Source: Bacilli bacterium | GTDB taxonomy: Bacteria > Bacillota_I > Bacilli_A > RFN20 > CAG-288 | Direction of reading: 5' to 3' | Length of the DNA stretch: 5,756 nucleotides | Assembly: GCA_028707375.1 (NCBI GenBank) | Contig: JAQWCB010000060.1 | Coordinates: 1 to 5,756 of the forward strand | Shown: piece after piece, positions 1-5,756 of the stretch | Layout: each line of letters begins with the position of its first letter | Position numbering within the stretch: the stretch's first letter is position 1 | Program-made: the position numbers and the translations under genes | Notes under the pieces: generated by a model | The model's input: only the letters and a program-made list of their open reading frames with translations | The model's database searches: none | Told to the model about the DNA's origin: nothing

Positions 1-737
1 ATGTTGATTTCGATAAATTTAGTATTGCTTGTGAAGATACATTGATTAAACCTCAGCATTGGGATGACGAGCCATTTGATGTTATTGTTTCTAACCCTCC
101 ATATTCTATTAAGTGGGAAGGTGATGACAATCCATTATTGATCAATGATCTAAGATTTTCACCTGCTGGAGTATTGGCGCCCAAGAGTAAAGCGGATTTT
201 GCATTTATTATGCATTCTCTATCTTGGTTATCCACAAATGGCACAGCTTCGATTGTTTGTTTCCCTGGGATAATGTATCGAAGAGGGGCAGAGCAAAAAA
301 TTCGTAAATATTTAATTGATAACAACTTTATAGATTGTATTATTCAATTGCCTGATAATTTATTCTTTGGTACGTCTATTGCTACTTGCATTATGGTTTT
401 GAAAAAATCAAAAGCAGATACCAATGTTCTATTTATTGATGCTAGTAAAGAATTCATTAAAGTAACCAATAATAATAAGTTAACGGAACAAAACATTATG
501 AATATTGTTAATGAATTTACTTCCAGAAAAGAAAAAGATTATTATGCTCATTTAGCAACATATAAAGAAATGGTTGAAAATTCATACAATCTTTCTGTTT
601 CCACTTATGTAGAGAAAGAAGACACGAGAGAAAAAATTGATATTAAAGTTCTTAATGAACAACTAAAAGAAATAGTTAGAAAGGAAAATAAACTTAGATC
701 TGAGATTGATAGAATAATTAAGGAAATTGAGGTATAG
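1..737 (+). CDS. hsdM: Type I R-M DNA methyltransferase subunit HsdM, C-terminal part (5' end outside window)
   Basis: HsdM transfers a methyl group from S-adenosylmethionine to adenine in the target read by HsdS, working as an M2S1 complex. The reading frame is open from base 3, so the gene enters from the left edge and the TTG at 42 is not its start. About 244 codons are visible. The catalytic motif IV of N6-adenine methyltransferases, NPPY, is at bases 93-104 (preceded by VIVS). Further on come the conserved stretches LPDNLFFGTSIATCIMVLKK (around 348-407) and a charged, probably coiled-coil C-terminus (LNEQLKEIVRKENKLRSEID) that in this family contacts HsdS. The SAM-binding motif I must lie upstream of the window. 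The roughly 210 residues after NPPY fit a family length of about 500 residues. The TAG stop is two bases before the hsdS ATG, so the two are almost certainly co-transcribed and translationally coupled. Confidence 0.96.
   Translation, partial: VDFDKFSIACEDTLIKPQHWDDEPFDVIVSNPPYSIKWEGDDNPLLINDLRFSPAGVLAPKSKADFAFIMHSLSWLSTNGTASIVCFPGIMYRRGAEQKIRKYLIDNNFIDCIIQLPDNLFFGTSIATCIMVLKKSKADTNVLFIDASKEFIKVTNNNKLTEQNIMNIVNEFTSRKEKDYYAHLATYKEMVENSYNLSVSTYVEKEDTREKIDIKVLNEQLKEIVRKENKLRSEIDRIIKEIEV
729..732 (+). promoter_or_regulatory. Ribosome binding site for hsdS
   Basis: GAGG lies inside the last codons of hsdM, seven bases before the ATG at 740. It supports that start, and with the two-base intergenic gap it points to coupled translation of HsdM and HsdS. 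Confidence 0.7.
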
Positions 738-739
738 AT

Positions 740-1849
740 ATGAATAAATTAGATGAATTAATTAATAGGCTGTGCCCAGATGGAGTGGAATTTAAGGCAA
801 TAGGTGTTTTGATTGACAAAGCATATAAATCAATTAATGGTGTGAAACATATAGAAAAAATGGCCAAGGGCTCTATAGTGGCTTTTACATCAGGAAAAAG
901 ATCTTTCTATGTAAATGAGTATTTAGTTGATGGTGAATATATTTTTATGAATGATGGGGGTGAAGCAGATATAAAATATCACCGTGGTAAAGCATATTAT
1001 TCTGATCATGTTTTCACATTTACTTCTAATAAAGTAAATGTGAAATTTTTATACTATTTTCTTGCAAATACTAGTGATTATATAAATGAAAAAATGTTTC
1101 GAGGATCGGGAATTAAGAATTTAGTAAAAAAAGATTTTTTGAATTTGCTGGTACCCTTGCCACCGATGGAAATACAATGTGAAATTGTGCGAATTTTGGA
1201 TAATTTTACAGAACTAACAACAGAACTAACAACAGAACTAACAACACGAAAGCAACAATATGAATATTATAGAGATAGATTGTTGAATTTCAAGAACAAA
1301 GTGCTAATAAAGAAACTTGAGGATATTCTTGTAATTAAGAATGGCAAGGACTATAAAGAACTAAATGAAGGCGATGTTCCTGTATATGGTACTGGAGGAA
1401 TTATGACTTATGTTGATTCTTTTGCCTATGATGGAAAATCTGTTTTGATTCCAAGAAAGGGTTCGCTTGATAAGCTATATTATGTTGAAGGAAAGTTTTG
1501 GACTGTAGATACTATTTTTTATACAATAATTAATCAAAGCATTGTAGTTCCTAAATTCATATACTATTTTCTCCAAAATAAACATTTAGAAAAAATGAAT
1601 ATTGCTGGTGGAATACCAAGTCTTACACAAGAAAAATTAAATAAAATTGAATTACCTGTACCGTCTTTGGAAATTCAAAATAGAATAGTTGATGTTTTGG
1701 ATAACTTTGATACTGTGAGCAATGATTTGAATATTGGTCTTCCAGCAGAAATAAATGCGAGACAAAAACAATATGAATATTATCGAAATAAACTCTTGAC
1801 ATTCGTTGAGAATGGTTTACGCTTAACAGACAGACAGACAGACAGATGA
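740..1849 (+). CDS. hsdS: Type I R-M specificity subunit HsdS with two target-recognition domains
   Basis: HsdS chooses the bipartite DNA target for both methylation and cleavage. The 369-residue protein has the full family layout. A short N-terminal region (MNKLDELINRLCPDGVEFK) leads into target-recognition domain 1 (about 18-140). The central conserved region (about 143-185, PPMEIQCEIVRILDNF, then three TELT units, then RKQQYEYYRDRLLNF) is followed by domain 2 (about 188-305). The C-terminal conserved region (about 306-355) contains LPAEINARQKQYEYYRNKLL. The length is close to the roughly 400 residues usual for HsdS, so this reading frame alone should be functional. The start is supported by GAGG at 729-732. 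The last residues, LTDRQTDR, are encoded by an ACAG repeat tract, and the TGA stop at 1847-1849 follows it at once. A frame change there would join this protein to the third domain downstream. The recognition sequence cannot be predicted from the protein alone. Confidence 0.95.
   Translation: MNKLDELINRLCPDGVEFKAIGVLIDKAYKSINGVKHIEKMAKGSIVAFTSGKRSFYVNEYLVDGEYIFMNDGGEADIKYHRGKAYYSDHVFTFTSNKVNVKFLYYFLANTSDYINEKMFRGSGIKNLVKKDFLNLLVPLPPMEIQCEIVRILDNFTELTTELTTELTTRKQQYEYYRDRLLNFKNKVLIKKLEDILVIKNGKDYKELNEGDVPVYGTGGIMTYVDSFAYDGKSVLIPRKGSLDKLYYVEGKFWTVDTIFYTIINQSIVVPKFIYYFLQNKHLEKMNIAGGIPSLTQEKLNKIELPVPSLEIQNRIVDVLDNFDTVSNDLNIGLPAEINARQKQYEYYRNKLLTFVENGLRLTDRQTDR
1208..1246 (+). repeat. 12-bp tandem repeat, 3.25 copies, encoding (TELT)3 in the central region of HsdS
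   Basis: The unit acagaactaaca is repeated three times without a mismatch (1208-1219, 1220-1231, 1232-1243), followed by a partial copy aca. It is in register with the codons, each unit giving Thr-Glu-Leu-Thr, so copy-number change keeps the frame. It sits in the helical spacer between the two recognition domains, where EcoR124I and EcoR124II carry two or three TAEL units. In those enzymes the unit number sets the length of the non-specific spacer in the target (N6 versus N7). By analogy three units here predict the longer spacer form, which is an inference. Confidence 0.95.
1254..1270 (+). repeat. 17-bp direct repeat, copy 1 (central conserved region of hsdS)
   Basis: The sequence aacaatatgaatattat is identical to bases 1767-1783. 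It encodes part of the QYEYY motif. The copies are 513 bp apart, a multiple of three, and flank target-recognition domain 2. Confidence 0.85.
1767..1783 (+). repeat. 17-bp direct repeat, copy 2 (C-terminal conserved region of hsdS)
   Basis: This is the exact second copy of 1254-1270, again coding for QYEYY. A diverged third version of the same region lies near 2424-2448 in the downstream half gene. The likeness partly reflects the protein-level repeat common to all HsdS proteins, but here it is identical at DNA level over 17 bases. Confidence 0.85.
1826..1846 (+). repeat. ACAG tetranucleotide tract (5.25 copies) at the hsdS / hsdS' junction, candidate phase-variation switch
   Basis: Five perfect ACAG units plus one base span 1826-1846. 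In the present state the hsdS frame reads through it as TDRQTDR and stops at TGA 1847-1849. The frame of the downstream half gene is also open through the tract, back to a TAA at 1824-1826. Loss of one unit or gain of two would put both in one frame. Gain of one unit (or loss of two) would end at TAA 1855-1857 after a few extra residues. Tetranucleotide tracts are classic sites of slipped-strand mispairing in phase-variable genes, including hsdS genes. Switching here is inferred from the frames, not shown. Confidence 0.85.
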
Positions 1850-1892
1850 TGGATTAATTGCAATTTTACAATATGTATTTGGATACATTTCT

Positions 1893-2480
1893 TTGCCAAT
1901 ACAAGAACTGTTTGATATAAGAAATGGATATACACCTTCGACCTTGCATAAAGAATATTGGGAAAATGGTACTATACCATGGTTCAGAATGGAGGACATT
2001 CGTGAAAAAGGCAGAATACTAAACGATTCAATTCAACATATTAGTAAAAGGGGTGTTAAAGGAAATTTGTTTAAAAAAAATTCCATTATATTTGCAACTT
2101 CAGCAACAATTGGGGAACACGCCTTGATAAAAGATGATTTTCTTTGCAATCAAAGATTTACGTGTTTATCAATTAAGCAACAGTATAATGAAGTACTATT
2201 ACCTAAATATATTTATTATTATGGATTTCTAATTGATGAATGGTGTATTAATAATACTATGAAGTCTAATTTTGCATCAGTTGATATGAATGGCTTTAAG
2301 AAATTTAAAATTTCATTTCCCTCATTAAAAGAGCAAGAACGCATAGTGTCACTTCTTGATAAATTTGATGCTTATTGTAATGATCTAACACAAGGGATAC
2401 CTGCAGAAATAGAAGCGAGAAAAAAGCAATACGAGTATTATAGAGATAAATTATTAACATTTAAAAGACTAGAAAAGTAG
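1893..2480 (+). CDS. Third HsdS half: one target-recognition domain plus C-terminal conserved region, out of frame with hsdS
   Basis: This is a half-length specificity protein. The recognition domain (about 4-142, beginning PIQELFDIRNGYTPSTLHKE and including FASVDMNGFKKFKISFP) is followed by a C-terminal conserved region (about 143-190) with LTQGIPAEIEARKKQYEYYR. The TTG at 1893 is the first plausible start in frame, but it has only a weak GGA (1881-1883) before it, and it falls inside the usual beginning of such a domain. Open codons continue upstream to 1827 and would add DGLIAILQYVFGYIS. This suggests that the domain is meant to be made as an extension of the upstream HsdS, through the ACAG tract. 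There are no internal stops, which argues against a long-dead remnant. Alternatives are an independently translated half-HsdS able to dimerise, a silent domain reservoir, or a recent pseudogene. The TAG stop overlaps the hsdR ribosome binding site. Confidence 0.8.
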   Translation: MPIQELFDIRNGYTPSTLHKEYWENGTIPWFRMEDIREKGRILNDSIQHISKRGVKGNLFKKNSIIFATSATIGEHALIKDDFLCNQRFTCLSIKQQYNEVLLPKYIYYYGFLIDEWCINNTMKSNFASVDMNGFKKFKISFPSLKEQERIVSLLDKFDAYCNDLTQGIPAEIEARKKQYEYYRDKLLTFKRLEK

Positions 2481-2486
2481 GAGGAG
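2479..2486 (+). promoter_or_regulatory. Strong ribosome binding site for hsdR
   Basis: AGGAGGAG begins within the TAG stop of the half hsdS gene (2478-2480). Its GGAGG core (2480-2484) ends eight bases before the ATG at 2493. It is the best ribosome binding site in the window, fixes the hsdR start, and fits efficient HsdR synthesis from the shared transcript. Confidence 0.85.
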
Positions 2487-2492
2487 TCTATT

Positions 2493-5400
2493 ATGAGCTA
2501 TTTCAATATCGTAGCAGAGACAAATGAATCGACAGTTGTTACTGAATATAAACCAGTCCCGACTAAATCAAGCGCTTATCAAAGCGAAGCTGATCTTGAA
2601 AAAGAGTTCATTAGGCTCCTGGGTGAACAATCATATGTCTACTTACCTATTCACAATGAAAAAGATTTAATTATAAATTTAAGAGAGCAATTAGAAGAAT
2701 TAAATAGTTTTAAATTTACAGACGGCGAGTGGGATAAATTCTTTAGAGAGAATCTTGCTAATGCCAATAATGGAATAGCGGAGAAAACAAGAATTATCCA
2801 GGAAGATTATATTCAAGTATGTAAAAAAGAAGATGGTTCATCTAAAAACATTTATTTATTAGATAAGAAAAACATTCATAATAATAAACTTCAGGTAATC
2901 AATCAATATGTTGTGAATGATGGTACTTATGACAATCGTTATGATGTAACAATATTAGTTAATGGCTTACCATTAGTACATGTTGAATTAAAAAGGCGAG
3001 GCGTGGCTTTAAAACAGGCCTTTAATCAAATTGATCGTTACCAAAGAGATTCCTTCTGGTCCGAAAATGGTCTGTTTGAATATGTTCAAATCTTTGTTAT
3101 TTCAAATGGTACAAATACAAAGTATTATTCAAATAGCACAAGATTTAATCACATTAAGGATTCAAATAGTAAAACTCAAAAGCAAAAAACAAGTAATTCT
3201 TTTGAATTTACATCTTTTTGGGCTGATGCTAATAATAAAATTATTCCTGATATAATTGATTTTACAAGAACTTTTTTCTCAAAGCATACCTTACTAAATA
3301 TTCTTACTAAGTATTGTGTATTTACGTCAGAGAATATGCTCTTGGTTATGAGACCATATCAAATTGTTGCAACTGAGAGAATTATTAATCGCATCGAGAT
3401 AGCAAATAATTACAAAAAATATGGAACCTTGGCTGCTGGGGGCTATATATGGCATACCACTGGATCGGGTAAAACTTTGACTTCATTTAAAACAGCTAGA
3501 TTAGTTTCAAAAATGGACTGTATTGATAAGGTTCTATTTGTTGTTGATAGAAAAGATTTGGATTATCAGACAATGAGAGAATACGATCGTTTCGAAAAAG
3601 GTGCTGCGAATAGCAATAGGTCAACAGCTATTCTGAAAAAACAGTTGGAAGATCCGACCGCCAAAATTATAATTACGACTATTCAGAAATTAGCAACTTT
3701 TATTAAGCAAAATAAAAATCACGATATTTATAATGCTCGCGTTGTTATGATATTTGACGAATGTCATCGTTCTCAGTTCGGCGATATGCATATTGATATC
3801 ATTAGAAATTTTAAAAAATACTATATTTTTGGCTTTACTGGTACTCCGATTTTTGCAGTAAATGCCGTGTCAGGAAATAAACCGACATTAAAAACTACAG
3901 CTCAAGCATTTGGTGATCAGCTTCATACATATACTATTGTTGATGCGATTAATGATAAAAATGTTTTACCATTTAGAGTGGATTATATTAAGACTTTTGA
4001 CAGCGATGAGGATATTGATGATAAGGAAGTATCGGATATTGATAGAGAGAAAGTCTATATGGATCCAAAACGTATTAATTTAGTAGCAAAATATATAATG
4101 AATCATTTCAATCAAAAGACATATCGCAACGAAAAAAGTTATTCTCATGGAGTGGTGTCTAATATAAATGATGTGGTTGCAGCAAAAGATAGAAATAAAA
4201 TCAAGGAAGAAAAGGAAAAACTTAGAGTTAGCGGATTTAATTCTATATTTGCAGTATCTTCTATTGAGATGGCAAAACTATACTATAATGAATTCAAGAA
4301 ATTGAATAAAGAGGAACCATCGAAGGCACTAAAGGTCGGTATTATTTTTTCTTATGCTGCAAATGAAGAAGAAGAGGAAGGAATCTTAGATGAAGAAAAC
4401 TCTGAAGACACAATTGATCTTGATCAAAGTTCACGGGATTTTTTAGAAGATGCAATTAAAGATTACAATAAAATGTTCTCTACAAATTATGATACATCGA
4501 GCAATAAATTCCAAAACTATTATAAAGACGTTTCTTTGCGAATGAAGAATAAGGAATTAGATATGTTGATTGTCGTCAATATGTTTTTGACTGGATTTGA
4601 TGCAACCACTTTAAATACTTTATGGGTTGATAAGAATTTAAAGATGCACGGCTTAATTCAAGCTTATTCAAGAACGAATAGAATACTGAATTCAATAAAG
4701 ACATTTGGAAATATTGTTTGTTTTAGAAATTTGCAACAGCGAACCGATGATGCTATTTCCTTGTTTGGGGATAAGGAGGCTCAGGGAATCGTTTTACTAA
4801 AAGGTTTTAATGATTATTACTATGGTTATGAGGATGATAAGGGGAATGAAAAACCAGGATATATTAAAATGATAGATGAATTAGAAAATAAATATCCTTT
4901 ATCCAACCCTTCAATTATTGGCGAAAAGAATCAAAAAGAGTTTATTATTTTATTCAGCGCGATTCTAAGAATGAAGAATTTATTATCATCTTTTGATGAA
5001 TTCGCTGGAAAAGAAATTTTGAACGAGAGAGATTTTCAGGACTATTGTGGGCGTTATCTAGATATAAAGGAATCTATGACTAATTCAAGTAGACAAGACT
5101 CTGAGATGATTAATGACGATATCGTTTTTGAAATAGAGTTACTGAGACAAGTTGAGATTAATATTGACTACATTCTTATGCTTGTTCAAAAATATCACGA
5201 TTCCCATTGTAATGATAAAGAATTGCTCATAACAATTCAAAAGGCAGTTGATTCAAGTCCTGAACTTAGAAGCAAGAAGGCTCTTATTGAAAACTTTGTC
5301 CAAAATGTAAATGAAATAGATGATGTTGTCAGTGAGTGGCGTGCGTATATTGCTGAGGAAAAAGAGAAAGAATTGATGGATATTATTTCATCTGAGAACT

Positions 5401-5591
5401 TGAATGAAAAGGAAACAAGATGCTTTATTAAAGATTCTTTTAGAAATGGCGAAATCAAAACCACAGGAACTGATATTGAAAAAATACTGCCTCCTATATC
5501 AAGATTTGGCAGCAAGAATAGAGACAGCAAGAAACAAAGAGTTATTGCAAAATTGATGCGATTCTTTGAACGTTTCTTTGGAATAGGTTAA
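2493..5591 (+). CDS. hsdR: Type I R-M restriction subunit HsdR (nuclease and DNA translocase)
   Basis: HsdR joins the M2S1 core, pumps DNA past the bound target using ATP, and cuts at a distance when the target is unmethylated. The 1032-residue protein appears complete. Its N-terminal PD-(D/E)XK nuclease has D151, E165 and K167 (in YDVTILVN and VELKRR) and a QxxxY motif at Q179-Y183. The three catalytic positions match those of EcoR124I, which supports the Type IC group. The SF2 translocase follows: Walker A TTGSGKT at 322-328, DECH at 422-425, motif III FTGTP at 448-452, motif V around FLTGFDATTL (698-707) and motif VI QAYSRTNR at 723-730. An acidic stretch lies at about 625-645. The helical C-terminal region (about 800-1032), ending RFFERFFGIG, is the part that docks on the methyltransferase. 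No key residue is missing. It begins 12 bases after the half hsdS gene, so it should be the last gene of the operon. Confidence 0.97.
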   Translation: MSYFNIVAETNESTVVTEYKPVPTKSSAYQSEADLEKEFIRLLGEQSYVYLPIHNEKDLIINLREQLEELNSFKFTDGEWDKFFRENLANANNGIAEKTRIIQEDYIQVCKKEDGSSKNIYLLDKKNIHNNKLQVINQYVVNDGTYDNRYDVTILVNGLPLVHVELKRRGVALKQAFNQIDRYQRDSFWSENGLFEYVQIFVISNGTNTKYYSNSTRFNHIKDSNSKTQKQKTSNSFEFTSFWADANNKIIPDIIDFTRTFFSKHTLLNILTKYCVFTSENMLLVMRPYQIVATERIINRIEIANNYKKYGTLAAGGYIWHTTGSGKTLTSFKTARLVSKMDCIDKVLFVVDRKDLDYQTMREYDRFEKGAANSNRSTAILKKQLEDPTAKIIITTIQKLATFIKQNKNHDIYNARVVMIFDECHRSQFGDMHIDIIRNFKKYYIFGFTGTPIFAVNAVSGNKPTLKTTAQAFGDQLHTYTIVDAINDKNVLPFRVDYIKTFDSDEDIDDKEVSDIDREKVYMDPKRINLVAKYIMNHFNQKTYRNEKSYSHGVVSNINDVVAAKDRNKIKEEKEKLRVSGFNSIFAVSSIEMAKLYYNEFKKLNKEEPSKALKVGIIFSYAANEEEEEGILDEENSEDTIDLDQSSRDFLEDAIKDYNKMFSTNYDTSSNKFQNYYKDVSLRMKNKELDMLIVVNMFLTGFDATTLNTLWVDKNLKMHGLIQAYSRTNRILNSIKTFGNIVCFRNLQQRTDDAISLFGDKEAQGIVLLKGFNDYYYGYEDDKGNEKPGYIKMIDELENKYPLSNPSIIGEKNQKEFIILFSAILRMKNLLSSFDEFAGKEILNERDFQDYCGRYLDIKESMTNSSRQDSEMINDDIVFEIELLRQVEINIDYILMLVQKYHDSHCNDKELLITIQKAVDSSPELRSKKALIENFVQNVNEIDDVVSEWRAYIAEEKEKELMDIISSENLNEKETRCFIKDSFRNGEIKTTGTDIEKILPPISRFGSKNRDSKKQRVIAKLMRFFERFFGIG

Positions 5592-5756
5592 GATAAGCAT
5601 TATGTGTTTATGGATGAATTTATGAAAGGACTGATTTTTCCCATAATTAACAATTGAAACATATAATTATTTTTCTGAATTAAGAGATGAACATAGTAGA
5701 CCAACAATATATTTGGATTTAAGCGATTGGACTGTATTTGGTGGAATAGTGTTGCT
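5592..5756. other. Region after hsdR with no assignable gene; open reading stretch at the right edge
   Basis: These 165 bases contain no strong GC hairpin followed by T's, so no terminator is called. A 15-codon ORF (MDEFMKGLIFPIINN) begins at 5610 but has no convincing ribosome binding site. From about 5647 to the window edge one + frame stays open for some 36 codons and reads like protein (YFSELRDEHSRPTIYLDLSD), but it has no ATG, GTG or TTG start in frame and is not recognised. It may be the remnant of a truncated gene, or a gene beginning beyond the window in another frame. Confidence 0.35.

Noticed and set aside
42..737. A complete 231-residue ORF starting at base 42
   Set aside because: The start is a TTG inside an open frame that continues to the left edge (VDFDKFSIACEDT precedes it). 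The protein is a fragment of HsdM, not a separate short gene.
1844..1850. Programmed +1 ribosomal frameshift at AGA TGA joining hsdS to the half gene
   Set aside because: There is no slippery codon like the CUU UGA C of RF2, no internal Shine-Dalgarno-like element at the right distance and no clear downstream structure. Repeat slippage explains the layout better.
1846..1857. ATG codons overlapping the hsdS stop (ATGATGG) as a coupled start for the half gene
   Set aside because: Both ATGs are in the third frame and run into TAA at 1855-1857 after two or three codons.
4360..4430. Acidic run in HsdR (EEEEEG...DEENSEDT) as an unusual insertion
   Set aside because: An acidic linker before the SSRDFLEDAIKDYN region is ordinary for HsdR proteins of this type.
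5237..5530. Minus-strand ORF of 97 codons, and the other antisense or out-of-frame ORFs within hsdM and hsdR (53-325 minus, 3031-3255 plus)
   Set aside because: They lie wholly inside well-supported genes, have low-complexity translations and lack ribosome binding sites. They are shadows of the real frames.
5654..5667. TTGAAA and TATAAT as a promoter after hsdR
   Set aside because: The two boxes are only two bases apart, and no -35-like hexamer lies about 17 bases before TATAAT. Such matches are expected by chance in AT-rich DNA.
5643..5668. ATAATT ... AATTAT inverted repeat as a terminator
   Set aside because: The stem is six A-T pairs with a long loop and no T tract directly after it, too weak to call.

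Overview
The window holds most of a Type I restriction-modification operon, all on the + strand, in the order hsdM (3' part) - hsdS - hsdS' (a third specificity half) - hsdR. The DNA is clearly AT-rich, uses TGG for Trp and TGA as a real stop, and has a strong AGGAGG-type ribosome binding site before hsdR. The HsdS conserved regions are of the QYEYYRDKLLTF type. Together these suggest a low-GC Firmicute, but the genus cannot be told from the sequence. The HsdR catalytic residues fall at D151, E165 and K167, as in EcoR124I, so the system looks like the Type IC group.

Layout: bases 1-737 encode the C-terminal half of the DNA adenine methyltransferase subunit HsdM, with its NPPY motif. Bases 740-1849 encode a complete two-domain specificity subunit. 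Its central conserved region carries three perfect copies of a 12-bp repeat (Thr-Glu-Leu-Thr), and its 3' end runs into an ACAG tetranucleotide tract of about 5 copies just before the stop. In a different reading frame after that tract comes an intact third target-recognition domain with its own C-terminal conserved region (1893-2480), without a convincing start of its own. Bases 2493-5591 encode full-length HsdR (nuclease plus translocase). The last 165 bases hold no assignable gene.

HsdM and HsdS form the methyltransferase that reads and protects the target sequence, and HsdR adds ATP-driven translocation and cleavage. The most notable point is that two repeat tracts of different kinds sit in one specificity locus. 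The in-frame 12-bp tract could change the spacing between the two half-sites recognised. The 4-bp tract could phase-vary the fusion of a third recognition domain: loss of one unit or gain of two would give a single HsdS of 578 or 582 residues. A 17-bp in-frame direct repeat flanking the second recognition domain could also convert the locus into a TRD1-tract-TRD3 gene, the usual layout of phase-variable hsdS genes. The switching itself is inferred. Only the repeats and frames are seen directly.
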